64,000 nt of DNA, taken from NCBI GenBank assembly GCA_023213395.1, contig CM041465.1:113467741-113531740 (forward strand), given 5' to 3'. This stretch comes from Cycas panzhihuaensis (Eukaryota > Cycadophyta). Shown piece by piece: positions 34,312 through 46,500 of the stretch. The translations under genes were made by a program, and so were the position numbers. Positions within the stretch are counted from its first letter, which is position 1. Each line of letters opens with the position of its first letter. The notes below the pieces were generated by a model. The model was not told the DNA's origin. It did not search any database and saw nothing but the letters and a program-made list of their open reading frames with translations.

Positions 34312-35515
34312 TCCCCCTTACCACTACTCCATAAAATGAAGCTTGTTCAATGCCTAACACAACTCAAATTGATAAGGTAAATGAAGTCTTTAATGAAGAG
34401 TCCCCTTGTATATATGAAGTAGGTGAATTCTCATATTGAAAGGAAATTGTCATCTCAAATAGCTCCAAAGTATACCTATAGCATCAATGCCTAAGTCATT
34501 TAAATATACAAAGCTTGGACCTCATGTTTAAGCTCCAAATCGTGCATGGTTTATATAAAATTAAGAGGTACAACAACACATGTGAGGCTTGCATAATAGA
34601 AAATCACTAAAGAGAAATTTCCTTCTAAGAATGCATGGGGATCCTCAACGTCATTAGAGATGGTCCACCCAAAAATTTGTAGCCTGGTACCTATCTAACC
34701 ACTCAATAAAAACTGCCATTTCATCATATTGATAGATGACTTCTCAAGGAAAATGTAGGTCTATTTCCTGAGAAATAAGTATAAAACCCTAAATAAATTC
34801 AAAGAGTTAAAAGCTGCTATAAAAAAGAAAAGTAGAAAGATAATCAAGCTCCTTAGAACTGATAATGGTGGTGAGTATATTTCTGATCAGTTCAACATTT
34901 TGGTTAAGGAACATGGCATCCAACATTAGTTCTTAGATCCCCACACAGCTCAATAAAATGGTGTAGTCAAAAGAATGAATTAGACATTGATAAATAAAGG
35001 AAAATCCATTCTTAGTGTTGCAAATCTTACCACCAGAGCTTGGGTTGATGCCACAACTATAACTACTTATCTAACCAACATAAGTCCCTGAATTATAGTT
35101 AGGAATATTACTCTTGAAGAAGTTTGGTCAGGTTAGAAACCATCGGTAGCACTCGTGAAGATCTTTGGATGCATGGAATATAAATATATTTTAAAGGAAA
35201 ACAAAAGGAAGCTTGATGACAAGATCCTGAAATGCATCTTCCTTGGCTATGTACTTGGTTGTAAAGCCTATAAAGTATTTGATATGGCTAGGAACCAAGT
35301 TTATGCAACACGAAATATAATATTTATAGAAGATTCATAGGACCTACCTTTACCTCAACCTTATATTATAGCAGTAGAAGAAGTTCATGCATCTTAAATG
35401 ACTTTTAGACAAATTGTGGAGCCACCAATACTAGTGTCCTCCTCCACTCCAGCTTCTTCATTGATTCCAGTAGCATCTACATCAACAACTCAAGAAAGTA
35501 TAGCTTTACCTATAA
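34312..35515 (+). pseudogene. Integrase of element A, copy 3
   Basis: Collinear with 2162-3370 of copy 1. It shows IDDFSRKM, IIKLLRTDNGGEYISDQFN (second catalytic Asp), QNGVVKRMN (TAA before it), the intact tail GCMEYKYILKENKRKLDDKI and KCIFLGYVLGCKAYKVFDMA (35155-35340 open), then MTFRQIVEPPILVSSSTP (35398). Similarity to A ends near 35515, where minus-strand element F begins. This copy also preserves the uninterrupted C insertion site (GCTTGGGTTGATGCC, 35038-35052). Confidence 0.87.
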
Positions 35516-35599
35516 TTTTAGTGATGTATCCACATCGAGCTTCAAAGTATCTCTTTGGTTGGTCAATGGCATTTGATGTTAGAGATTCTTTAATTCTTT

Positions 35600-36700
35600 A
35601 AAAGTATGCTTGTACAAAACCTACATCACTAAAGGATTCTTCACAAGTTTCTTCAACATTGTGAGCTCCATGTTTTTATTAGAACTTGGTCAATCTATAA
35701 GTGGCAATTCTGTAGTCTTTTGCTAAGTGTCCTTTACAGTTACACCGATTAGACATAATAGTTTAATTACCAATCCCTAAAGAGATACCAGTTTGGCCTG
35801 ACTTTCTTGCTCTTTGTTGAGGTGGCCCTTAGCCTTGAGACTATTAATGTTATAACTGAGGGTTTTGTTGATCTTATGGATGATTTCCCATGTTTCTTCC
35901 TCTTTCTCTTGCTTGGTTAATTCCTCTGTCATGAGAGAGACCTTAATTTTTTGTGTAGCAAACTTCTTCTTCAACCTAAAAGGCTGCATCTAGAAGAGAG
36001 TCAGAGGCTACAAAGTTGGTATCAAAGGTCTTGTCAAATTCTATAAACTTCTCGACAAGTGCTTCAAAGTTAAGTGTCTTCAATGTTCCACTAGATTAAA
36101 TACTTCCAAGTAAGTTTTTATAATCAAGGACATGTAAATATGATTGGATCAAGAATATCTAAGTGATATATTAGGTCTTAAAATATTTATCAATTGCATG
36201 TTTTATTAGTCAAAGGAGATTTATTGTCTCATAAGCTTGTCCCTTTTACATTTTTAATTTGTTCATTTTCAAAACAAGATGAATAAATTCTAAATCTGAC
36301 TTGGTATCAAAGTTCTTCTTAAAAACTTCAAAGACCTTTCAGGTTATATCATATTGCTCTTTATTAATTAAGTTATGAAAGGAATGATTAGTGACCAATA
36401 GAATTCCTGCATGAATCTTTTCATCATTTATCTCCCATTGTAGTTTGACTATAGCATCTATAGGAGTTGTTGGGGCAGATCCACTGAAAGTAAGTGTTGT
36501 AGCTGTTGCAGATATGATGGATGTTGGCTGCAAGTGGGCTCTCCAAAGGCCTTCATACTTTGCAACATTTTTAACTCTAGTGTACCATAAATCCCAATTT
36601 TCTTTGGCTTTTAATATGTAGCTAACATTTTGTTTGAATTGAGATCACATGGTGATGATGAAGAAGTAGAAGAGATGATAGAGATATATATCACTGACAC
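35600..36700 (-). pseudogene. gag remnant of copia F
   Basis: Open pieces at 36339-36533 (AIVKLQWEINDEKIHAGILL, HSFHNLINKEQYDIT) and 35777-35989 (KVSLMTEELTKQEKEEETWE) are joined by KVFEVFKKNFDTKSDLEFIH (about 36270-36335). A zinc-knuckle-like RCNCKGHLAKDY near 35725-35760 has lost its last Cys. The layout suits copia gag (gag_2 region then zinc knuckle), with several stops and frame changes. Confidence 0.65.
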
Positions 36701-38454
36701 ATATGGCTAATACACCTGACATAGTAGGGATGTAGAAATGAATATTATGATGAGAAGTAAGCAATGATTAAGTATTTTTCAATAACTATGAGTATAAGCA
36801 ATGATGCAAGAATGGAGTCTAATGTAGAGCTAACAAAGAGTGGTGATATATCATTCCACTAACCTCTAACTTATGTCCAAATGTAGGTGAGGTTTTGATG
36901 CCTAAGACTTCTAGTATACGATTAAGACATTCACCCACGATACCCGCACCTACGCTTGGTGATAAAATCTAAGTTATAGTGGATCATAGGTACTCCCAGT
37001 CCTTACCAAATTTACTAATGAGCAACTATATACCTCTTCCGAAGAGTTAAATAGTACGTGCGTATCCCACAGCTATGACATATATTGGACTAGGTTAATT
37101 TTAATCTTATATCAAGGTTTCAGTTTTCTTGGGTGGTTATCAAGATTATCCCTGATTGGAGGTCATAGGTATGGCTAACCTATCCCTCCACCACTATTAT
37201 GATTAAGACCAAACCTAGTATGAATCTCACACCTCCCTTAGGTCCTGGATTTCGACTAATTGTGGTCTATTTCAACTAAGGCGAGTGTGTGCACAAGTCA
37301 AGAACTGGCAGTATAAATCATATGTATGAGATTCCTTTTAGGAATAATATAAGTTATTTATGAATAACTGAAGACTAAAATAGAAAGTTACCAAATGTAC
37401 TTGCTTCCTTTTTATACTTGCTTTGTTATTGTTGTTTCTTTATGTGATGCTTTATGCTATGTGTGCAAATAGAAAAATCATGCTAGATTTAATAGGGAAA
37501 TTAGATGTTGCTTATGATCCAAGGTTTCCCTTGCTTTAGTACAATATTTCCAAATATATTTTTAAAAATTTTAATATAAAATCCATAGTGGGCTAAAAAA
37601 TAGATCAACTTGCTACTAAAATATTAATTTTTCTAAATCTATATGCATGTTATTTATGTCAAAAGGAAAAAGTGTTTAGAATATTGCTTCTAATAGAGTA
37701 GTGAAGTTCAATTTTTGAAAAGGCATAAAAAAATTTTGCCTAAAAAAAACACAAAAGTTGAATCCTGCCAGATCCACTGTTTCAGAATCTAAACTTCAAT
37801 ATGTCAAAAGTTATATTTTGACATGTACATAAACTTCCCTTCTGCACCATCTCTAAAATTAGTCAAAAAAATTGCCTAAAATGCCCTTGCAATGTCCTTT
37901 GTAGGCTTGACTAGGTAAATTCAACATCTGTGAGAAAATTGCATAGGTCTCACTAATTAGTAGATGAAATTTGATGAGATTTATCTTAAAATGATCCTAA
38001 GACAGAAATATACTAGATCCCTTAATAAATTTTTTAGATTTTTATCTGATAATTAAAAGATTTTATTGGAAGAAGTGTCTCAAGTCACTTATCTACAAAT
38101 TTTACCATTTTATCTCAGTTGAAACTCATTGTTGTAGGATAAATCTTAAGTTGCTATAGAAGACAAAACTAATCCTCTAGTCAAGGTGACCTTTCATGCC
38201 AAATTTTATCAAAATATGAGATGGTCAAAATTTTCATGAAATTTTAGGCCTTTAATACTTCTGGGACTATTCTAGCAATTGAACAGCTTTAAAAACATGT
38301 ATTCTTTACCTCTTAATTTTTTCACACATAAAAAAAGTAGTAACATATAAAATAATATAATTTCAAGCTCTCAAAATATTAAAAATGATGAGTGCACTCT
38401 TAATACTTCACATTAAAGGTGAAGGAGAGGCAAAATAACTCCATGCAAGTGGCA

Positions 38455-38795
38455 TGTAGTGAATAGATCCCTTTCTATATTTGATCCCATATAAAGGAAG
38501 GATGGATCTAGGGAATAAATCACTCACATACACATAATAAAAATGGTGAATGAAAAAGAGATGAAATAAGATATGAGGGCAAGCTTAGAGGTGAGAATGA
38601 ATAATAACTCCCTCCTTGAGATTTCGCCTTTTATTAGTGAGGGTGAGCATTAGGGTTAGAATTTTCCCACCTAATAATATGAACTTGAAATTACATCTAG
38701 ATGCACAGAAAGAGCATTTCATTAAGAGACTAATACTAACAATATGTCCTAAGGTTACATAATTAATTTACACAAATGGCCTTGATATATCAACC
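38455..38795 (-). repeat. 5' LTR of copia F (approximate borders)
   Basis: Identified by patchy similarity to the reverse complement of the B LTR. Precise ends, primer site and target duplicate could not be read because of divergence. Confidence 0.5.
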
Positions 38796-38908
38796 TCTTT
38801 GAGATCACTCACCTTAAGGAAACAACATAAGTGGAAGCATCTACCATTGAATTTCATGCACTATAGAATTAGGTAATCTAAATTCTTAATCATTAAAAAC
38901 TCATTGAT

Positions 38909-38959
38909 ACATACATACATATGTGTGTATGTATGTGTGTGTGTGTGTGTGTGTGTGTG
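38909..38959. repeat. (AC/GT)n microsatellite
   Basis: An alternating purine-pyrimidine tract: ATAC repeats, then ATGT and a run of GT dinucleotides to 38959. Confidence 0.95.
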
Positions 38960-40729
38960 GACTAAAGGATCACATCCAAATACATATCAAAGAAGTCCTA
39001 TTTACTAACCTTAGAGAGGCCATCTCAATATGCAAAGTTGCTGAAGTTAAGTTTTCAATAGAGTACCCAATCATACCATGATGGGATTTAATTTTTTACT
39101 AGCACCCTCCTCCTATATATTCATAGTAATAAGGATTATATAATTCTCAATATCTAGTAGTTGAGCAATCCACAATTCATCTCCATATAATTATAATCAA
39201 AGCAAATTGATGATGAGAGGTCAACTTATGTATTAAGTGCTTAGAGAAGTAGAGTCAAGATCACCCCAAAGTATATAAAGTTAGACTTACAATCTTCATA
39301 TTTGATCTTAAGCTCCCCATCCATGATGAATCTAACTCAAAATATGGATTGGTTGAGGAAACACTTTAAGAGATGGCTTCAGACCTAAACCTAATGCCTT
39401 TCTAGCCACTTACCTTGAACCACTCAGAGCAAAATGTGCACTTTATATAACCTTAATAACCATCCTCATTGACTATAGTACATTGCTTAACTTTATTAGC
39501 ACTAGTTTTTCTCATTAACTAAACTTACATATTATCCAAATAACTAGCTTCACTTGCTTCTTACATAGTTATTACACCCTATATTATGTAGGGATAATAA
39601 AACATCTTCACATTTAGATAGGAATATATCATATAATTTTAAAATTTTATGCCCTTTCTATTTGAGGATTACATTCTATCTTAAGAGTCTAATGATTACA
39701 AACTATCAGTACTTATAATACAAATAATTCCCTTACCTATTCCTTCATCCATTTTAAAGACCATCTCTAACAAACCTATAAGATACATAGATTCAAAGGT
39801 CTTTGAATAAACGTATGTCTCATAATCATATATGAGAACACCTAAATAATAACTTAGGATTCATAGTTCATCTTAATAATAATGAAGCTCTACCTTCTAC
39901 TTATCCTAACATTCAATAACTTCTTACCTAATGTTGATATCCCATTAGTCTTTTACATTATCAGAATACTTGTCTCCAAGATAATGAAGTAAAAAAAAAA
40001 CTATAATTAAAAGGAAATTACCAACCCACTAAATTAGTGATATGCTATATGAGGTCTAAGGAGTATCTATATTTTTAAAACTAGACCTCAAATCAAGGTA
40101 TTATTAAATTCCCATTCCCTCAAATGGTTACCATTAAGTAGTCTTCCATACCTATTATGACTATTTTAAATTTTAGGTTATGCCCTTTAGTCTTTGTAAT
40201 CCCTCCACCTTATAAGTACTCATAAATAAAACATGTTCACTCTACCTTTGAAAGTTTATTGTTATTTTCTTTGATAAAATACTTATCTATAACCCTAACC
40301 TAGCCCAATGAATTTATCATCTGGAAATAGTTTTATAGATCCTCACCCAAACTAACTTTATGCTAAACTCTCTAAATGTAATTTTAGACAAACTCGAATA
40401 TAATACTAAGGATACATTATTTCTAAATAAGGTATTTGTGTTAATACTGATCAGATCTCTTTTATCACTTCCTAGCCAGCACTGAAAAACATAACCTAAG
40501 TTTGTGATTTCCTTGGTCTCACTAGAAATTACCATTACTTTATTAAACTTTATTCCTTTATTACTATAGCATTTATAAAAAAATCCTATGAAAACATTCC
40601 TCTTAATGGATCTCTATCATAAACAAAGAATTGAACCACATTAAAATAATTATAACTCTCACTCTTGTCTTAGCCACACTGAACATCCTCCACCTATTGT
40701 AGCTTGAGTGTAAATGTCTCTATAGTCAA
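38960..40729. other. No recognisable feature
   Basis: AT-rich, without a frame longer than 72 codons. The minus-strand frame at 40317-40535 (TKEITNLGYVFQCWLGSDKR) has no motif I recognise. Probably degraded transposon sequence, but nothing in it assigns a class. Confidence 0.5.
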
Positions 40730-41060
40730 TCTCTATGTAATCCTTATGCAAAATTTCTACCACTATTAAAAGCAAGAATATTGAGCTTTATATGTACAAT
40801 AAGAATAAAAGAAATAAGTACATAGAAATAAAATTGATGTTGGAAACCTTTTAGTAAAATCCTACCATAAAATAATAGATTACATTAATGCTAAAATAAA
40901 TAAAATATAATGGACTCAATATCCCTTTAAATAGATCCACAAGTGTCTCAAATATACATCCATTATCCCATATACAATAATATGTTATATCATAGTATTC
41001 CTAGAATAATACACTACATTGATATTAATTAGGCTAAGTGGTCAAGTTACCACTCTAATA
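40730..41060 (-). repeat. 3' LTR of copia E
   Basis: The right border at 41060 abuts the purine-tract complement. The left border is approximate, placed by analogy with C from the position of the GGAAACCTTTTAGTAAAA motif (about 40836-40855). Confidence 0.6.
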
Positions 41061-41079
41061 TCCCCACTTGATATAAATA

Positions 41080-42680
41080 TGGGTTTTTAAAGTCTTCCTA
41101 AGAGTTAGACTATCCTTTGTCTTTATCCTTATTGATATATCCCCCTTTAAAGATAACTCCACTAAGTCTTAAGTTGGCATGAATCTTGATGAAGTGGTAT
41201 TTAGTAAGAGCTTTTATGAATATATCTATAATATATTCTTCACTTTGATAAAATTTAACGTGCAACTTCTATGATTTAATATGCTTATGGATGTAATGGT
41301 ATTAGATCTTGGTATGATTTATATATGCATAAAATTTTAAATTTTTTGAAAGCTAAATAACACTTTGATTATTAATATGTATAATAGGTGTGCTAGTAGA
41401 TATTCTAAGATTATGGAAAAGTCCTTGTAACTATACTACCTTCCTCATGGTTATACTTAGTCCTTGATATTCTGACTCTATAAAAGCCAATGCAATGGTA
41501 GTTTGCTTTTTAAACTATTATGATATAAACCTAGTGTTAATACCAAAAATGTATCTAATAGTTAATTTCTTATCTTTAGCATGTCTATCCTAATCTACAT
41601 TAGTATATCCATGTAATTTTTACCCTTGTAATTTTTGCTCTCTACCTCGAAGGTGCTCAAGGCCAAGATTAAGTATTCCCTTAATATACTTTAAAATACT
41701 CTTTGTTATAACCTAATATAGTTCTTGGGGACTCTATATGTACCAAGATACTAATCCAATAACAAAAGTAATATCAAGCCTAGTATGAGTTAAGTAAATC
41801 TCCTTAATAATTATCAATATAAATCCCTACATATAACTAACTTATTCATATCTTTTAGAAGTTTCATGCCCTTTACACATGCTCTCTTCATTGGTTTGTA
41901 ATCCTTCATCCTAAATCTCTCAAGCAAATTTTTTATTTATCTCAATTATGACATTATGATATGATCATCCATCTATCTAACTTCAATACCAAAGGAATGA
42001 AGTTTCTAAAGATCTATTATATCAAAAGTATATCCCAAATAGGACTTTAGAGCTAAAATAGTCCTATTGCAGTTGTCTATATCAATAAGGTCATTAACAT
42101 ATAATATAATAACAATTATTATAGTTCCATTCCTTTGAATATAAAGATCAAACTCTAATTCTATTATAATAAAACCATTCTCCTTCAATCTAGTATTAGT
42201 CTTATCATAGTAAGCATGAAGTACTTTTTTTAGGCCTTATAAAGATTTCTTCAAGTAACATATTAAATGCTTCTATCCTTCCTTTATGGAACCAAGAGGT
42301 TGAAACATATAGATCTCATCTTTTAAGACTTTATTAAGGAATGTTGACTTCACATCCATCTAGAGTAACTCCAAACCATATATAGCTAAATCAAGGATTA
42401 ATTAGACAATTGTCATCTTGGACGCTAGTACAAATGTCTCTTCATAATCAATTCCTTCTTTTTATTTGAAGCCATGTGCAATAAGTCTAGCCTTATACTT
42501 GTCTATCTCTCTATTAGAGTAAAACTTCATCTTGTAGACCCACTTATAATCAACCACATTCTTTGATAGAGGTAAATGAACTAAATTCTATGTATTATTC
42601 TTCATGACTGAATTATACTCCTCCTCTATTTTAGCTCTCCATTATATATCTTTCTTCTCTTCTTCATATGAAATAAGATT
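41080..42680 (-). pseudogene. RT and RNase H remnant of copia E
   Basis: RT motifs on the minus strand: IDYEETFVLASKMTIV (about 42400-42450), MDVKSTFLNKVLKDEIYMFQ (about 42295-42360), the open frame 42006-42188 with LYIQRNGT and the active-site strand ILYVNDLIDI (second Asp of YVDD is Asn). RNase H: HGYTNVD (about 41600), KKQTTIALAFIESEYQGL (about 41455-41510), and IDIFIKALTKYHFIKIHANL (about 41165-41225). Stops and frame changes are frequent. Confidence 0.85.
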
Positions 42681-42689
42681 ACTAGAATT

Positions 42690-43795
42690 ATTAGTGTCCA
42701 CCACCAAAGTGTGACTAACATGCCGACTTCTTCTTCTTTGTCCATCTTTAAGATCTTCTATCATCATACTGAATTCTTCAATAGTCCTCCTAGCCCATAA
42801 TAAAACATGTGGTATTAAATATATCTCCTATTATGATGATTACTCATTGTTACTTCCACTTGGCCTTATTTGTATTTTTGACATAATTCATGGTTCCTTG
42901 ACCATTAATCATATTGAAACCCAACTAAAAAATGGAAGAAGTGGAGGATAAAATGTATCCTTAAATGTCTTCTCAGCTTGATATATTATTGACTCATCAA
43001 ACTTAATATATTGACTAACCAAAAGCTTCTTCCCTTATGGATCCTAAAGTCTATAAGCTTTATTCTCTTCTAAGTACCCCATAAAGATACACTTTAAACT
43101 CTTATGATCCAACTTTTAATGTGTATTTGGGATGTGTATGTATGTAATGCATATAAATACCTTGAAATAATTAATAGAATATTTTAAATCAATCCAATAC
43201 TCCTTTGAGGTAATACCATAAATAACTTTCATGGGTACCTTATTTGAATTATAAATAGTTATCACAATAGTTCCTACCTAAAATATTGGTAGTAGGTTCT
43301 TTGCATGTACCATACACCTTGCCATATCCATTATAATACAATTCTTTCTCTTTGTAACATCATTTCTCTAAGGGTATATTGGATAGTTTTTTTTTGTTTG
43401 ATATCATAATCAAGGTAGAACTAATTAGAGGTATTATTGTCATACTCTTTTCTATTATCATTTCTTCAAATCTTTACTTTCTTATCACTCTTATTCTTAA
43501 TATATATTTTACATTCACAAAATTAATCAAATACTTTAGACTTATTTTTCAAGAAGAAGACCCATGCTTTCCTACAATAATCATCTATAAATATAAGGAC
43601 AAATATAATAGTAGATATAGAAGGATTTGATAGTAGCCTTATTAAATCAATATCTATAAGTTTTATCTTCTTTTTTGCTCTCTAAGAATAATCCCTAGTA
43701 AAAAGATAGCGATGATGCTTCCCATACATACATCCTTTATAAACATATTTTAAACACAAAACTTGTTAAATATATTGAACACTTTGTAAGTGTTA
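42690..43795 (-). pseudogene. Integrase remnant of copia E
   Basis: From right to left: a zinc-region end YKGCMYGKHHRYLFT (about 43690-43735), then IFVLIFIDDYCRKAWVFFLK (first Asp, about 43550-43610), SDKKVKI*RNDNRKEYDNN (second Asp, about 43420-43480), and a distal stretch with KFDESIIYQAEKTFKDTFYP (about 42955-43010), parallel to VKFDESSAYHAKRASEEPFY in element C. Confidence 0.82.
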
Positions 43796-43799
43796 TGTG

Positions 43800-44340
43800 G
43801 GTATAGGTGTTACACCTAAGCCCCTTTATGGGGCATGGGGGCCCATTGTAGGGCCCCCAATTGGGGGGATTGGGGGGCCAGCAACACTTAAGGCAGGGGT
43901 TTGAAGGTGAGCGCCCTCTGGAAAAAATTTTAGATGTCTTATAGGGGTCTTTGTTAGCCCATGGTTTATACCCATTATATTAGAAAATCACAATGTGGTA
44001 TCTTGTAATGTTGTATCTATATATTCTTATATAACAACACATATAAAAAGGAGGATGAGTCTTTGATGAATCAATGAGAAGAGTTGGGGTTTATTCATCT
44101 CTGTAATTCTTTAGATATTATTTAGGTTAATAAGAGGGTCTATGCTTAGACCTAAATCTCCTGGTGTTCCTTATTATGTGCTTAGCTTATTTAAACTATT
44201 TGTTCTTTGCATGGTTTAGAGTTATGTTATCATATTTCTTCTGCGATTATATTCTCTCCTTAAAACCTATGGTAGACTTACCGCCATCTTTAACCTATCT
44301 ATAAGGTAGATGCTCTTGTAGTTAACGTAATAAAGACACT
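43800..44340 (+). mobile_element. Probable solo LTR inserted in copia E
   Basis: A block unlike its surroundings: it opens near TGTTATGTGG or TGTTACACCTAAGCCCC and has a GC-rich stretch with hairpins (43828-43905). ACATATAAAAAGGAGG at 44040-44055 stands as a TATA-like box. It lies inside the pre-integrase region of E and shows no internal coding. Exact borders and a target duplicate could not be fixed, so solo LTR is an inference from composition, promoter-like box and position. Confidence 0.5.
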
Positions 44341-44469
44341 CATGTCATATCTTACTTACATCATCAACACTAGCAATGAAAGCATATGATTTATTTTAAG
44401 CTCTAAATTTCTTGAACACCCAAAAGTTATATTGAACTGTTCTAATAGTTAGATATTGCAAGCATTTTA

Positions 44470-46500
44470 TTTTATCTTAGAGTGAAAAGAGTGAAGGTGC
44501 AAAGTATTATAGAGCATTTTTCTCTAAATTGGTGAGACCAAGTGATGAGAAGTATATGGCTTATTATATATTATCTTGACACCTTTGAAAGAAGAGCTAG
44601 AAGTCATAAAATAGACACTAAATAAAAATGTTATCAAAAATCAACTTTATAGATTTCAAACATCAGTGGATACCAATTTGGAAAAACTTGTTAAGTTATT
44701 AACTTTGAAGGGATAAAACATTATATTAAATTATTTCTCATCCTTGAATAATTATTCGATCATAAATGACATGTTGAGATATTTCCAATAGTGGTAGAAC
44801 CCAAAAATGAAATATTATATGAGAAAACTATAGTTATTTGAAGCTTGTCTCTTTCTTATTGACACCTTCATGATTATACTTTTCATGTCAAGACTTATTT
44901 AGTTAGACCTTTTAAGTCAAACTTTCTTTATAGCTATGACAACCTCACTAAAAATATTGAAGCATTTAAGAGAAATAACACTTCACTAAAATAACCATAA
45001 ATCCCTCAATATTTAACTCTTTTTTATGTACCACTTATTATTTCATAGCTCCCTAAAAGGGTTATCTATGTATATAAAGAGATTTTATAGTTAAAATATA
45101 TTTAAGATGGTATTTTTGCTATTTGTTATTAAATTTTCCTAGCTAAATGAAAAATTATACCTAGGAAACCTGATGTATTTTTGAATTAGGAAAGATGGAC
45201 GAAAGAAAGAGCCAACCATAGAGAACTTAGACACGAAATTATAGTTCAATTTCTAAACAGATGATAAATGAGAGATGTTGAAAACTAATAGAGTGATTCA
45301 CATAAAGTGTGGTATAATAAAATATTTCAACAAGAACAATAACTTATCAATTAGATTTCTAAATAAGATATTTATGAAGGGAAAAGTTTGGGGACTATGT
45401 GAAGAGTGACACATTAATATTCTAACATTCATATCATTTACTATAGCTTGGGGGTAAGTTATTCCAATACAAAAGGACTTCTATATTAACTTTTAGATGG
45501 TCATTGTCTTCCATTAATAAGTTAGCTACAAGGAAGGGGTGGGGGCAGATTCTTATGTAGTACTTATAAGAGGGAATCTACAAATGCATCTTGATTAAGG
45601 GGATTCAATTATAACTAATGTTAGTTTATTAAGATATTAAGTAGGCAATTAAATATTAGTGCTATGGCAAAATAATTTTTTAATGTTAGATTCTAGATGA
45701 GGGGTAATACAACTGTATGAGTTATAAATGTTTAAAAAAATTAGTCTTTCATAGATTTTAAAACAAAGAAATACTTTTTATCCTCATTAATAGTCTTATT
45801 GAATTTTATAATATTTGATGTAATTTTTAATTTATTTGGTCAAGTTATATTGATTAAATATTAGTTTTCTAAACTTATTCATTTGCAATAGAAGGTGAGA
45901 GAATGTTGATTTTGAATGAATAGTGAGAGTTACACACCTAATATGCAATAAGGAGAGGGATAACAGTTATTATGGGTCCTCCATAAAATTGAGCTTTTAA
46001 CTATTAGGGAGTTGAGTTAAAGATGTGCTTTTATTTTCAAATTTAATAATCATATATGGAAATAGATAAAAAAAAAAAATCACATATTACCTAATTAAGA
46101 TGAACTTGATAAACTATGTCATTTGCCATACTCTTGGAGTTCACTAGCTTAAGGAGATGATTAAGAGAGTTTGGTTACCATATAAATATACAAGGGGAAT
46201 ATATAAGGACTTGATCTATCACTTTTAAACTATATATATAATTTCTATTCATTTTATATATTTATTTATCCTACATAAAATAGTATCTTATTTCATTCTA
46301 TAGAAAGCATGAGGATGTATAGTTTTTGGTTTACTAGACTAGTTAGTATATTTGTGATGGGTTTTTACTATATTAGGATATAAGGTGCTTATCTCTTTCT
46401 CCTAACACCATGGTCAATGTAATATTTATATTGTTTATTCATTGCTTTATACAAAAGTATCCAAATTACTCGTATGCATAATACATATATGGGAACATAT
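44470..46500 (+). repeat. Unclassified large repeat J, copy 1
   Basis: Two blocks (44470-45440 and 45480-46500) recur in the same orientation at 51270-52320 and at 48400-48479 plus 50525-51060, in swapped order. Shared landmarks include AGTATTATAGAGC/TTTTTTCTCTAAA, GATGAGAAGTATATG, AAGGGATAAAACAT and AGATATTTATGAAGGGAAAAG. No coding frame survives. The permuted order suggests fragments of a longer tandem or a once-larger element. Confidence 0.75.

Larger units (their letters stand above)
35516..38800 (-). mobile_element. Copia element F, minus strand, 5' part only
   Basis: From right to left: an LTR-like block (about 38455-38795), a leader (about 36720-38450) and gag (35600-36700), cut off at the junction with element A near 35515. 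The LTR block matches the reverse complement of the B LTR in several stretches (GAGGTGAGAATGAAT, the CTCC/TTGAG area, GAGCATTAGGGTTAG). The leader at 36960-37260 matches the B leader. F is therefore a divergent B relative. No pol is present. Confidence 0.7.
40730..43800 (-). mobile_element. Copia element E, minus strand, decayed, C family
   Basis: Integrase, RT and RNase H on the minus strand run from 43800 down to about 41090. They are followed by a purine-tract complement (TCCCCACTT, 41061-41069) and an LTR ending at 41060. Reverse-complemented, the LTR begins TATTAGAGTGGTAACTTGAC, close to the C LTR start TGTTAGTGTGGTAGTTAAT. The coding end (IHANLRLSGVIFKGGYINKD) parallels C (IHIRLGLTDVILEGGCINKD). 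The right side is interrupted near 43800 by an inserted repeat; gag was not found. Confidence 0.85.

Noticed and set aside
38909-38959. Regular repeat as possible CRISPR-like array
   Set aside because: Simple alternating dinucleotide tract without spacers; a microsatellite in a plant genome.
40317-40535. 72-codon minus-strand frame with TKEITNLGYVFQCWLG
   Set aside because: Considered as LINE RT or a zinc-finger transposase remnant; no catalytic or Cys/His pattern held up in neighbouring sequence.
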